In this document: positions 1 through 6,796 of the stretch, piece after piece
Position numbering within the stretch: the first letter of the stretch is position 1
How the letters are laid out: each line of letters opens with the position of its first letter
NCBI GenBank assembly: GCA_002308515.1
Contig: DBVN01000049.1
Span: 8,759-16,369 of the forward strand
Direction of reading: 5' to 3'
DNA from: Verrucomicrobia bacterium UBA1263
Lineage (GTDB): Bacteria; Verrucomicrobiota; Verrucomicrobiia; Limisphaerales; UBA1412
Length of the DNA: 7,611 bases
Made by a program: the position numbers and the translations under genes
Notes under the pieces: model-generated
What the model saw: only the letters and a program-made list of their open reading frames with translations
Told to the model about the DNA's origin: nothing
The model's database searches: none

Positions 1-249
1 AATACCGCCGGTTTTGTAGCCGGTGTCGGCGAAGGCGCCGCGGCCGCTACCGGGCAGGTCTTCAATAACCGGACTTATGTCGTCCGCCAGTGGCAGACCG
101 TTACCACAGCTGATGGCCGGGTCGTCCAGGTTCCGGTAGATGTCGTTGTGGATGAAAATGGTATCCCCCTGCAGTCCGTCCATATCCCGGCGGACAAAGA
201 GAACGGCAACTCCGTGGAATCCCTCTCCGGCAAAGCCAAACAGCGGTAA
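1..249 (+). CDS. C-terminal fragment of an unidentified protein (5' end outside window)
   Basis: Frame 1 is open from the window edge to a TAA at 247-249, giving 82 residues of a longer protein. I do not recognise the family. The fragment begins with a Gly/Ala-rich stretch (GVGEGAAAATG). A segment likely to form beta strands follows (TYVVRQW, then VVQVPVDVVVDENG), and the tail is polar, Lys/Ser-rich and probably disordered. Third codon positions are mostly G or C, as expected for a real gene here, and the minus-strand reading of the same bases looks low-complexity and unnatural. It is the only gene on the plus strand, converging on the RelE-like gene at 358-762, with a hairpin between them. 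No function is assigned. Confidence 0.6.
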   Translation, partial: NTAGFVAGVGEGAAAATGQVFNNRTYVVRQWQTVTTADGRVVQVPVDVVVDENGIPLQSVHIPADKENGNSVESLSGKAKQR

Positions 250-272
250 AAATCATTCAAATCAAAGCCCCG

Positions 273-304
273 AAAATGAAAAATGACGCGGAACGCGCGT
301 CATT
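273..304 (-). terminator. Intrinsic terminator of the RelE-like gene
   Basis: A perfect 9-bp stem (282-290 with 296-304) closes a 5-base loop. Read on the minus strand it is followed by a broken T tract (TTT, C, A, TTTT down to 273). It lies about 55 bases beyond the stop codon of the minus-strand RelE-like gene. On the plus strand the bases after the stem are not T-rich, so it would terminate the converging fragment gene (1-249) less well, although the stem could still protect that 3' end. Confidence 0.6.
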
Positions 305-311
305 GTATTGA

Positions 312-341
312 TTCATCTGTGTTGATCTGCGTCTATCTGTG
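312..341. repeat. Three 10-bp tandem units of an ATCTGTG/CACAGAT-type intergenic repeat
   Basis: Three consecutive 10-base units (312-321, 322-331, 332-341) share the core ATCTGYG and are followed by GTTC. On the minus strand they read as CACAGAT, CGCAGAT, CACAGAT. I recall similar short CACAGAT-phased intergenic strings in many bacterial genomes, including PVC bacteria, but cannot search here. The array lies between two convergent gene ends, next to the terminator hairpin. The units are too short and too closely packed to be CRISPR repeats. Function is unknown. Confidence 0.6.
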
Positions 342-357
342 GTTCTTTCCCACACGA

Positions 358-762
358 TTATGACTGCCGGGGCTGGATCTTAACGGGCGGCACGGCGTTG
401 CCGGCGTGCTGTTTACCGGCTTCGATCAGCTCCCAGAAGTGCGGATTATCCTCCAGATCCTCATCCTCGCCGATCAGGCTGATCTTGGAGCGGAAGCAGA
501 AGTCCTTCAATGTGTTGCGGCTCAGGATACGGTGGATCAGCACGCCCAGCTCATGCTTCTCGAAATAAACGCGGTAATCCCCCAGACGGTAGCGGTGCAG
601 GATCCTTCCGTCCCGCTCCAGACGGCCAAAACTCTCGTCATCCTGATAGACCTGCTGAGGCAGTCCCCGGAACTCACCCAGAATGTTCAACTGCAAGTCC
701 TTAGGCATCTTGCCCAGCTCGGCCGCGGCCACGGGCGTGAAAATAATTTGGAACTGTCTCAT
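358..762 (-). CDS. RelE/ParE-family toxin-like protein with an acidic C-terminal extension
   Basis: This 134-residue protein has the RelE/ParE fold signature. It opens with a first strand (QIIFTP, residues 5-10) and a helix (VAAAELGKMPKDLQLNILGEF). RLGDYRVYFE follows (59-68), corresponding to the 'R-GDYRV-Y' strand of the family, and then VLIHRIL-R (74-82). RelE relatives are ribosome-dependent mRNA endonucleases and ParE relatives poison gyrase; which applies here is undecided. Arg61/Arg64 and Arg78/Arg82 could serve the usual basic roles, and a Phe (88 or 90) stands where RelE has a C-terminal Tyr. Family members usually have about 85-100 residues. This one adds about 44, including residues 98-115 with eight Asp/Glu, and a Pro/Lys-containing tail. 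No antitoxin gene is visible on either side. The start at 762 is the only Met that keeps the first strand; upstream is a weak AAGAAG. Confidence 0.75.
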   Translation of the reverse strand: MRQFQIIFTPVAAAELGKMPKDLQLNILGEFRGLPQQVYQDDESFGRLERDGRILHRYRLGDYRVYFEKHELGVLIHRILSRNTLKDFCFRSKISLIGEDEDLEDNPHFWELIEAGKQHAGNAVPPVKIQPRQS

Positions 763-770
763 AATAACTT

Positions 771-799
771 CTTATAACTATTTTTAATTTAGTCCACAA
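771..799 (-). promoter_or_regulatory. Candidate promoter of the RelE-like gene, nearly leaderless
   Basis: On the minus strand, TTGTGG (794-799) and TATAAG (771-776) are separated by 17 bases. The -10 matches TATAAT at 5 of 6 positions; the -35 matches only TTG. Transcription would start only about 0-2 bases before the ATG (760-762), giving an almost leaderless mRNA. An alternative is TTGAAG (833-838) with TATGAC (811-816) and a 16-base spacer. That would give a longer leader in which AAGAAG could serve as a weak Shine-Dalgarno. Sequence alone does not decide between them. Confidence 0.4.
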
Positions 800-811
800 T
801 CAGCGATTGTG
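795..811. promoter_or_regulatory. Perfect 7-3-7 inverted repeat upstream of the RelE-like gene, operator-like
   Basis: CACAATC (795-801) and GATTGTG (805-811) are exact reverse complements separated by AGC. The dyad overlaps the candidate -35 of one promoter and touches the -10 of the other. That is where autoregulating toxin-antitoxin proteins commonly bind. It could instead be a small hairpin in a leader RNA. No DNA-binding antitoxin is encoded nearby, so the binding partner is unknown. Confidence 0.4.
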
Positions 812-864
812 TCATAACTGCCAGAATTTTAACTTCAAAACCTTTGTAAGTCTATTATTTTAAC

Positions 865-891
865 AAAAAAAGCGGTATCACCCGATACCGC
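865..891 (-). terminator. Strong intrinsic terminator, third of a tandem series
   Basis: A perfect 8-bp stem (884-891 with 872-879) has a 4-base loop. On the minus strand it is followed directly by seven T residues (865-871). This is the most canonical terminator in the window. No gene lies between it and the two hairpins upstream, so it appears to be a back-up stop for the prepilin transcript, or the end of an unseen short RNA. It lies about 100 bases before the RelE-like start and would insulate that gene from read-through. Confidence 0.75.
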
Positions 892-908
892 CCTAAATTT
901 ATGTATAT

Positions 909-940
909 AAAAAAAAATTATGGGCCCCTATCACTAGGGA
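909..940 (-). terminator. Possible intrinsic terminator, second of a tandem series
   Basis: A 5-bp stem (935-939 with 926-930), extendable by one T-G wobble, encloses a 4-base loop. On the minus strand nine T residues (909-917) follow, eight or so bases after the stem. The gap between stem and T run makes it weaker than its neighbours. Confidence 0.4.
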
Positions 941-973
941 CGGAAAAAGAATACATTGGAATAAAAGAAATGT

Positions 974-1021
974 AAATAAAAAATAAAGAGCGCGCGAAAT
1001 CATCTTCACACGCCCTTTATT
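974..1021 (-). terminator. Intrinsic terminator of the giant-protein/prepilin unit
   Basis: On the minus strand, 1007-1021 pairs with 982-996 over 15 positions (12 Watson-Crick, 3 G-T wobbles) around a 10-base loop. A T-rich run follows immediately (978-983, then 974-976). It lies about 54 bases beyond the prepilin stop codon and is the natural end of that transcript. Confidence 0.75.
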
Positions 1022-1023
1022 AC

Positions 1024-1053
1024 AGATCTGCCGGGCTGCCCCTGAACAGATCT
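1024..1053 (-). other. 3'-UTR hairpin just beyond the prepilin gene
   Basis: AGATCTG (1024-1030) and CAGATCT (1047-1053) form a 7-bp stem with a possible inner stem of three G-C pairs (1033-1035 with 1040-1042). It sits between the stop codon and the terminator hairpin, two bases from the latter, and has no T tract of its own. It may stabilise the 3' end of the mRNA. Confidence 0.4.
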
Positions 1054-1074
1054 CGCTTCTAACAAATCACATGC

Positions 1075-1998
1075 TTAGTTGGCCGGAGCGGATGTTCTGT
1101 CGAACAGCCAGCGGATATCCGCGCTGCTGGCATGAGTCTCCTGGGAGATCTGCCCCACATTGCCGGAAATATGACCTTTTTTGACCATCGCGACTGTGCG
1201 GGAATCCCTCCACTTCTTGATCTCAGAGTGGCCGTCAGCAAAACCAAAACCGCAAGCGCCGCCGTGTTCAATGGACGGAAGATCCACCCAGCGGCCGGAA
1301 GCCGTATCTGTACTGGCACCCGCGCGGTATTCGCTCAGCTGCGTTTCCACACCGAAATTAGCGTCGTTGATGGAATACTGGTCTTCATCCACCATCACCC
1401 ATGTACGGCTCGGTCCCGGACGGGTAAAGCTCGACATCTTGCCATAACACAAGAAAGCGCCGCTGGCGTTATTGCCGCCGTTCAGCCAGTCACTGTGGAC
1501 GGTCCGATAGCTGCCGCTGCCGACATTACCGACTTCATAGGAACCCACCGCCTGATTCATGGCAAAGGAACGAACGCGGGGACCGCGGTCAGTTCTGCTC
1601 TTGTCCGCCGGACATTTGAACAGCTTCGGGTTCTTGCCGATATAATCAGCCAGCTGGCATCTGCTCGGATCCATCAGCATCATGGTGTTGGTGTTATCCG
1701 TATTGGCACGGTTGAAATCCATCGTGCCCTGGCACCACTCGGTCGCGTTCGCGTCCGGGTCGCCGCCGCCGGTCGGATTGCAGGGCAGCCAGTCATCATG
1801 ATCGTTGGTAAACAGGCTGACGCCCAGCATCATCTGCTTACCGTTGTTCATGCAGGAGGTACCCTGTGCTTTTGCCTTTGCTTTGCTCAGCGCAGGCAAG
1901 ATCATACCGGCCAGAATGGCGATAATCGCGATGACTACCAACAATTCAATCAGCGTGAACGCCTTGCTAAGACCTGTTTTATTATTTAATGCTTTCAT
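1075..1998 (-). CDS. Prepilin-like (pseudopilin) protein with N-terminal methylation motif and H-X9-DG domain
   Basis: The 307-residue product starts with a short basic leader (residues 1-13, ending SKA). It continues with the prepilin core FTLIELLVV and a hydrophobic helix to about residue 37; Glu18 is the conserved +5 Glu. Prepilin peptidase would cut between Ala13 and Phe14, with Ala instead of the usual Gly at -1. The rest is a globular domain with several Cys (including MNNG- and KCPAD-adjacent ones). A clear H-X9-DG motif follows (His245, Asp255, Gly256), then GHSEIKKW. This architecture matches the prepilin-type processing-associated H-X9-DG proteins expanded in Verrucomicrobia, Lentisphaerae and Planctomycetes. 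Their role is not settled; they are thought to be inner-membrane or periplasmic pseudopilins tied to type II-like secretion. The start at 1998 has a weak AAGAAG upstream. It lies 61 bases after the giant protein gene and is probably cotranscribed with it. Confidence 0.9.
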   Translation of the reverse strand: MKALNNKTGLSKAFTLIELLVVIAIIAILAGMILPALSKAKAKAQGTSCMNNGKQMMLGVSLFTNDHDDWLPCNPTGGGDPDANATEWCQGTMDFNRANTDNTNTMMLMDPSRCQLADYIGKNPKLFKCPADKSRTDRGPRVRSFAMNQAVGSYEVGNVGSGSYRTVHSDWLNGGNNASGAFLCYGKMSSFTRPGPSRTWVMVDEDQYSINDANFGVETQLSEYRAGASTDTASGRWVDLPSIEHGGACGFGFADGHSEIKKWRDSRTVAMVKKGHISGNVGQISQETHASSADIRWLFDRTSAPAN

Positions 1999-2019
1999 TG
2001 TCTTCTTTGCAGCACAAGG

Positions 2020-2045
2020 GCGCGGGCGGCCTGCGTCGCCCGCGC
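2020..2045 (-). other. GC-rich intercistronic stem-loop between giant-protein and prepilin genes
   Basis: A perfect 9-bp stem of only G and C (2020-2028 with 2037-2045) encloses an 8-base loop. No T run follows on either strand, so it is not a standard intrinsic terminator. It occupies the 61-base gap between the two genes. Plausible roles are a barrier to 3' exonucleases that stabilises the upstream message, or a processing or pausing site that sets the ratio of the two proteins. Confidence 0.6.
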
Positions 2046-2059
2046 TCTCTGTGTGTTGA

Positions 2060-5000
2060 TTATTCAGCTTTCAGACGATAGAAGCCCGCGGCTTCGCTCA
2101 TCGGAGCTCTGAACTGCCAGGCACCGCCTACGAGTTCACCTTCCAGGATCGTCCAGCTGGCACTGTCGGCTGTCGGAGCCACTTCCAGCACCGCGCCGGA
2201 GTCAGCAGCCCAGCGAAGAACCAGCTCGACACCTGTGGCGGTATCTTCAACGCTGTAGCTCAGGGTCAGATCCTTCTCGGAAGGTACACCGTATTGGCTC
2301 AGGTACTTGGCCGGGATCGGAGTGGTCGGAACCACGTCGCCCGTGCTCGGAGTTGCCCATGCCACGGAGAAGTTATCTCCGCCGGTGGCTTCGTTGAAGA
2401 GTCCAACGAACAGATAGCTCTTGCCGCCTTCCAGTGTTATCGGAGCGGACTTCTGATAGTCATACTTCGTGTATTCGCGGCTGTTGGTCCAGTCGCCGCT
2501 GTTGATACCACCGATCCTAACCAGATTTTCCGGAGTGTCGTCCGTGCTCAGATAGAAATCACTATCGTCATCGGAAGCCACATAGAAGTAGTATGTGCCT
2601 GTCTCTTCCGGTGTCAGCAAGCCGATAAAGGCAGAGCCGTAATAATCAGCGCGGTCAGCCGGGATCTCCAGATAATCCGTCATGTAGTAAACCTGATCGG
2701 CCACTCTGAAGTTATTGAAGGCTGTTTCCACGGCGGCCAGACTGCCCGGATTCGGACTGTCATAGATCCAAACCTGGACCTTGCCAGGTTCAGTGCTCGG
2801 ATCAACGCTCACATTGCATTCGCTGGAGACGATGATCTCGTTACCCTGTCTGCCTTGCAGCTGATAGGTTCCGGCGATCTTGCTGGAAGCATAATAAGTC
2901 TCGATGTCAGCGCTGCTGACAGTTGTGCCGTTCTTGGTCCAGACGAATTCAGCGTCTGTACCGAAGGCGATCGCGCCAAAGGCGGAAGGTCCAAAGATGG
3001 AGCCTTCTTCCACTGCGAGTTCAGCGACAGGATCGACCACGACTTCCACGGGAACGAAGTCCTTCACCAGCGTCACTCCGCTGAATTCAGCGGTCGCGTC
3101 ATTGCTGTTGGCCTCGTGAGAGGTCACCCACATACCAATGTACAGAGGCAGTTCAGCGCCCAGTCTGCCATCGGCCCAGGTATTCGTGTCAATGACTGCC
3201 AGCACGTCCCAGGTCTCGCCCTGGTCTTCACTGATCATACCATAGAGTACACCGTCCACATAAGCGATACGCTGCAGATGCGGGAACACAAACGGTCCGC
3301 GATGGACACATTGTCCGTCACCCACGCTGCCGCCCACGACATCACGATAAGAGGTCCAGTAATCACTGCTGGAACCGCTCTTGCCGGTTTCGGTCTGCAC
3401 TTGCAGAGCGAAGCGGCGCGCATTGCCGATCTGATTGTCGTCCGCGTTGGCTTCACGAACCATGATACCGGCCTTGGCCCAGGCGCTGGAATTACCGTCA
3501 AAGTTTTCAACACAGACCGTGTAGTCGAAGTCGCCCTCGACCTTCTTGGCCGCGTAGAAGAATTGGTCATTATCACCCCAAACGTCAGCGCCGCTGCCCT
3601 TCACGGTGTAAGAACCTTCTACCGTTCCGGCAGTGATGCTGCCAGTGGCGGAACCGCTGTAGTTCACGTCGCCTTCAAAGTCGAAGGTCACCGGTGTCGG
3701 CGGTTCGGGTTCGCTCAGATCGAAGAAGTAGAATTCACCGATCTGCATTTCCGGACCAGCCCTCAGTGTCGGGAAGACCACCATGTAGGAGCTGAAAGCA
3801 TCCGTGTTGGTGAAGTAAATGATGTTGCTGTTTCTGAAACGGAAATCGGAGGACTCAAAGGTACCGGCACCCACCAGGGTCCAGTTTTCTTTGTCGCCCG
3901 CGCTGTTGTCCAGATCAACGATCTGATCATTCGTGCCGTAGATCTCAACGGTCACAGGATCACGTCCCTCAGAGTCATTGGCTCTGGTGTACATGACCGC
4001 TGTCGGAGTGACCTGTTCGGCCGGTGTCACGATGAAACCGCTCTTGGCTCCGCCGCGATTCAGGTATTTGACCCTGATCTGACCATCCGCCACCGCGTAA
4101 GGAGGTTCCTGGGCGGGATAGTTGCTGCCGCTCATAAAATCACCCACCGCGATCGCGAAGTCGGACGGATCAGTGATCTGAATATATTGAGAATCATACA
4201 ACCAGAGGTCAGCGATCTGGAGACCATTTCCATCACCGCCTTTACGGGTCGGGAAGATCATCTTGTAGGAGCTGTAGGTCACCGGATTGTCCAGTGTGAC
4301 CATAGTGGCTTGAACATAACGCGCCTCAGGGAACTCCAGTGTCCCTTCAGAAATCAGCGTCCAGTTTTCTTCATTGCCGCTGCCGTTATCCACAGTGGTG
4401 ATCTCGTCGTTCGTTCCATAGAGCTTATAGCTGGCCGGATCACGTTCAGGATAATCGTTGGCGGTGTAGAATTCAAAGAACTGGAGTTCCTTGCTCACGG
4501 AAGGAGTCACGATCACACCCAGGTTATTCGTAGAATTGCCCAGGTTGAGATACTTGGTATCCGTGTTATTGTCAAACAGCATCGCCGCGGATTCATAATC
4601 ATAATGAGAGGATGACGATCTGATGTCTGTGCTGATCGCGATGAACGTATCAGTGTCCTTGCTGATCAGATTCACCGGAGCGGCTTTCAGGACTTCACCG
4701 TAAAGCTGGATCTCAGAGAACTGGATCAGTGTCTGTTCTGTATTTTTCGCTGTCGGGAAGATGATCTTGTAAGCGGAGTAAGCGCTCGCGTTGTCGAACT
4801 CGATCGGTTCCTCGATAGCGGTCTTACGAGCGGAAGGCAGATTGAGTTCGCCTTCAGCGATCTTGACCCAATTTTCAGAGGTACCGGTGCTGAAGTCAGC
4901 GCTGGTCACCGTATCTGTCGTTCCATAGAGGACATAGCTGGAAGGATCACGACCTTCCGCGTCGTTAGCGGTAGTGATGGTCATAGCCGTCGCGATAGAG

Positions 5001-6796
5001 CTGCTGGCACTGGGAATAAAGATGATGCCCGTGCCCTGACCCGGATTGACGCAATACTTGGAATCCGTGTTGCCGTCAATGGCATGCTGGGTGGATTCCG
5101 TGTATTTCGCTCTGTAGCTCACATTGTAACCGGAAGATACAGCAATAGCTGTGTCACCGGACTGGAAGATCGGATCGGTTCCTTCACTGTCTTTGTAGAA
5201 CAGAGTGTCAGCGATCTGGAACAGAGCGGTACCCTTCAAAGCGGTGAAGATCAGTTTGTAGGAGGTGTAAGCTGTGTCGTTGTCAAACGCTAACAGCGGT
5301 CCTTCGACCTGACGATCACCCGGCAGAGTCACATCACCACTGGCGATCAGCGTCCATTCTTCAGCTGTACCGAGACTCTTGTCTGTACTCTTGATTTCCT
5401 CATTGGTGCCGTACAGCGCCCAGCTCTTCGGATCACGTTCCTCAGCGTCATTGGCTGTCCAGAATTTCATGCTCTTGACAACGGTCTTGCCGGCCAGAGG
5501 AGTCACGATGAAACCAGGGTTGTTCACATCATAGTTCAAATACTTGGTGGCTACTGCACCATCCAGAGCATTGGAAGGATTTTCCGCGGCAGGATAATCG
5601 CACTTGATAGTATAGGTGAACCAGTCACCGCCTTCGGGGTCGACCGGTCTGGCCACATCGCCCGGACGCAGGATAGCTTCACCCAGATCTTTGGCCTGTT
5701 TGGTGCCGAAGAACTGCATTTCCGCCACATGGACAACGGTCGCTTCCGGATCGGACGCGTCACGGATGTCCGTGAAGATCAGTTTATAGCCGCGATAGAA
5801 TTCATTGGCGTTGACCTCCACCTTGTCGCCCCAGGTCCGACGATCCAGAGGCAGATTCAGCGAGCCTTCGCTCAGCAGGATCCAGTTTTCCTGATCACCC
5901 AGGCTGTTGTCAGTACTCAGCTGATAATCCTCGGTTCCATAGATCTTGTAACCGGTCGGATCGCAGCAGGCCAGATTGGTGAAGGTGCAAAGCTGGAAGC
6001 TTTCCAGTTTGGTCGGTCCCACCGCGGGCCAGAGAGCCACACCGACATCCTTGATCGCGAAGTTCGCGTAGCGGTCCTCCAGATTGCCATTGCAGATCTT
6101 GGCCGGTTTGCTGGTATCCCAGTCGCTTGTCGCGTAGCTGGAATTGGTCGAGACCGGGTCAGCCACGGCGACAGTGTAATCCATATCGGAAGCGTAGAGG
6201 AAACCCAAATCCACATCCTGTTCGGGGGCTTCCACTTCATAGAACTGGATGTCCGCGACCTGCATGTGTCCTTCAGACGCGTCTTTCACCGTCGGGAAGA
6301 TCACTTTGTAGGCAAGATAGGATGTCTCGTTAGAGACCGGGATAAAGTCACCCATTGCCTGACGATCATCGGGCAGAGAGAGTGTACCCTCAGCGATCAG
6401 CGTCCAGTTATTCTGGTCACCGGCGGTGTTGTCCATAGCCTGGAGATCATCCCATGTGATCTCGTCATTGGAGCCAAAGATCTGATAGGAAGCCGGATCA
6501 CGTTCCGGCTTGTCATTGGCCGTGGACATTTGGAAGGATCTCAGGGTCGTCGCTCCGTAAGTAGGAACAACAACGAAACCTGAACCTGCTGGTTGATAAT
6601 TCAGATACTTAGTAGCGATATTCTGATCCACTATGCATCCCGGATATTCCGCGGCCGGATAACGGCTATTGTTGACGAGCTGACCGCCCACAGCAATAAC
6701 ACTTTCACCGGTGGTTAATAATTCGGTAGCGGCAAAGCTGGTGAGTGTCAGTCCCATACTTAGCGCTAACGCTGCATGTACATACTTTTTAGTCAT
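2060..6796 (-). CDS. Giant secreted multidomain protein: six F5/8C-like repeats, DUF1349-like, Ig-like, PA14
   Basis: The 1578-residue product begins with a signal peptide (KK, hydrophobic core, SFA-A cleavage near residue 22-23). Six repeats of about 150 residues follow (32-186, 207-364, 379-534, 547-700, 716-867, 878-1026). They carry TAND..ERDP, YGTND, NWTLI-EG-L and SYK-IFPT motifs, typical of galactose-binding-like (discoidin/F5-8C) modules in PVC bacteria. Then come a beta-sandwich like DUF1349 (about 1036-1245, WAKAGIMVRE), an Ig-like domain (about 1253-1333), and a PA14 domain (about 1338-1502; GTYYFYVASDDDSDFYLS and LEGGKSYLFVGLF). A C-terminal domain ends in GFYRLKAE. I see no catalytic domain, LPXTG, PEP-CTERM or membrane anchor. 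It is inferred to bind carbohydrate or other surface ligands outside the cytoplasm. The Met at 6796 gives the signal peptide, but there is no Shine-Dalgarno. A promoter lies about 110 bases upstream; the prepilin-like gene follows. Confidence 0.9.
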   Translation of the reverse strand: MTKKYVHAALALSMGLTLTSFAATELLTTGESVIAVGGQLVNNSRYPAAEYPGCIVDQNIATKYLNYQPAGSGFVVVPTYGATTLRSFQMSTANDKPERDPASYQIFGSNDEITWDDLQAMDNTAGDQNNWTLIAEGTLSLPDDRQAMGDFIPVSNETSYLAYKVIFPTVKDASEGHMQVADIQFYEVEAPEQDVDLGFLYASDMDYTVAVADPVSTNSSYATSDWDTSKPAKICNGNLEDRYANFAIKDVGVALWPAVGPTKLESFQLCTFTNLACCDPTGYKIYGTEDYQLSTDNSLGDQENWILLSEGSLNLPLDRRTWGDKVEVNANEFYRGYKLIFTDIRDASDPEATVVHVAEMQFFGTKQAKDLGEAILRPGDVARPVDPEGGDWFTYTIKCDYPAAENPSNALDGAVATKYLNYDVNNPGFIVTPLAGKTVVKSMKFWTANDAEERDPKSWALYGTNEEIKSTDKSLGTAEEWTLIASGDVTLPGDRQVEGPLLAFDNDTAYTSYKLIFTALKGTALFQIADTLFYKDSEGTDPIFQSGDTAIAVSSGYNVSYRAKYTESTQHAIDGNTDSKYCVNPGQGTGIIFIPSASSSIATAMTITTANDAEGRDPSSYVLYGTTDTVTSADFSTGTSENWVKIAEGELNLPSARKTAIEEPIEFDNASAYSAYKIIFPTAKNTEQTLIQFSEIQLYGEVLKAAPVNLISKDTDTFIAISTDIRSSSSHYDYESAAMLFDNNTDTKYLNLGNSTNNLGVIVTPSVSKELQFFEFYTANDYPERDPASYKLYGTNDEITTVDNGSGNEENWTLISEGTLEFPEARYVQATMVTLDNPVTYSSYKMIFPTRKGGDGNGLQIADLWLYDSQYIQITDPSDFAIAVGDFMSGSNYPAQEPPYAVADGQIRVKYLNRGGAKSGFIVTPAEQVTPTAVMYTRANDSEGRDPVTVEIYGTNDQIVDLDNSAGDKENWTLVGAGTFESSDFRFRNSNIIYFTNTDAFSSYMVVFPTLRAGPEMQIGEFYFFDLSEPEPPTPVTFDFEGDVNYSGSATGSITAGTVEGSYTVKGSGADVWGDNDQFFYAAKKVEGDFDYTVCVENFDGNSSAWAKAGIMVREANADDNQIGNARRFALQVQTETGKSGSSSDYWTSYRDVVGGSVGDGQCVHRGPFVFPHLQRIAYVDGVLYGMISEDQGETWDVLAVIDTNTWADGRLGAELPLYIGMWVTSHEANSNDATAEFSGVTLVKDFVPVEVVVDPVAELAVEEGSIFGPSAFGAIAFGTDAEFVWTKNGTTVSSADIETYYASSKIAGTYQLQGRQGNEIIVSSECNVSVDPSTEPGKVQVWIYDSPNPGSLAAVETAFNNFRVADQVYYMTDYLEIPADRADYYGSAFIGLLTPEETGTYYFYVASDDDSDFYLSTDDTPENLVRIGGINSGDWTNSREYTKYDYQKSAPITLEGGKSYLFVGLFNEATGGDNFSVAWATPSTGDVVPTTPIPAKYLSQYGVPSEKDLTLSYSVEDTATGVELVLRWAADSGAVLEVAPTADSASWTILEGELVGGAWQFRAPMSEAAGFYRLKAE
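3719..6703 (-). repeat. Array of six protein-level tandem repeats within the giant gene
   Basis: In order of translation the units lie at 6239-6703, 5705-6178, 5195-5662, 4697-5158, 4196-4651 and 3719-4165. Unit starts are spaced 162-175 residues apart. Units 1, 3, 4, 5 and 6 keep the AND..xRDP core and a KY-containing motif (KYLN in four of them). Unit 2 is divergent, with Cys-Cys in place of Glu-Arg. The units are similar as protein but clearly diverged as DNA, so this is an old duplication under selection, not recent slippage. Confidence 0.85.

Larger units (their letters stand above)
763..1074. other. 312-base intergenic region between the RelE-like gene and the prepilin-like gene
   Basis: This AT-rich gap holds no credible gene in any frame; stops are dense on both strands. 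From right to left it contains a 3'-UTR hairpin, three minus-strand hairpins each followed by a T tract, and then the RelE-like gene's promoter candidates and dyad. No antitoxin-sized reading frame was found, which is why the RelE-like protein is called an orphan. Confidence 0.7.

Noticed and set aside
284..325. Tiny minus-strand reading frame running through the terminator hairpin and the repeat, considered as an antitoxin
   Set aside because: About 19 codons starting within the repeat and reading through the hairpin, with no ribosome site; far too short for a type II antitoxin.
312..341. Considered as a CRISPR array
   Set aside because: Units are 10 bases with no spacers and there are no cas genes.
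406..777. Plus-strand open frame opposite the RelE-like gene, considered as an antitoxin or antisense gene
   Set aside because: Register shadow of the toxin-like gene; Leu/Gln-rich product with no antitoxin features.
1132..1989. Plus-strand open frame of 285 codons antisense to the prepilin gene
   Set aside because: In register with, and explained by, the codon usage of the H-X9-DG protein gene, which has unmistakable prepilin features.
2294..4615. Plus-strand open frame of 773 codons antisense to the giant gene
   Set aside because: It is in exact codon register opposite the real gene, so it stays open simply because that gene avoids TTA, CTA and TCA codons. The protein has no recognisable domains, whereas the minus strand encodes clear repeats and PA14.
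5729..6583. Plus-strand open frame of 284 codons antisense to repeats 1-3
   Set aside because: Same codon-register artefact of the giant gene's codon use. Its apparent internal repetition mirrors the repeats on the other strand.
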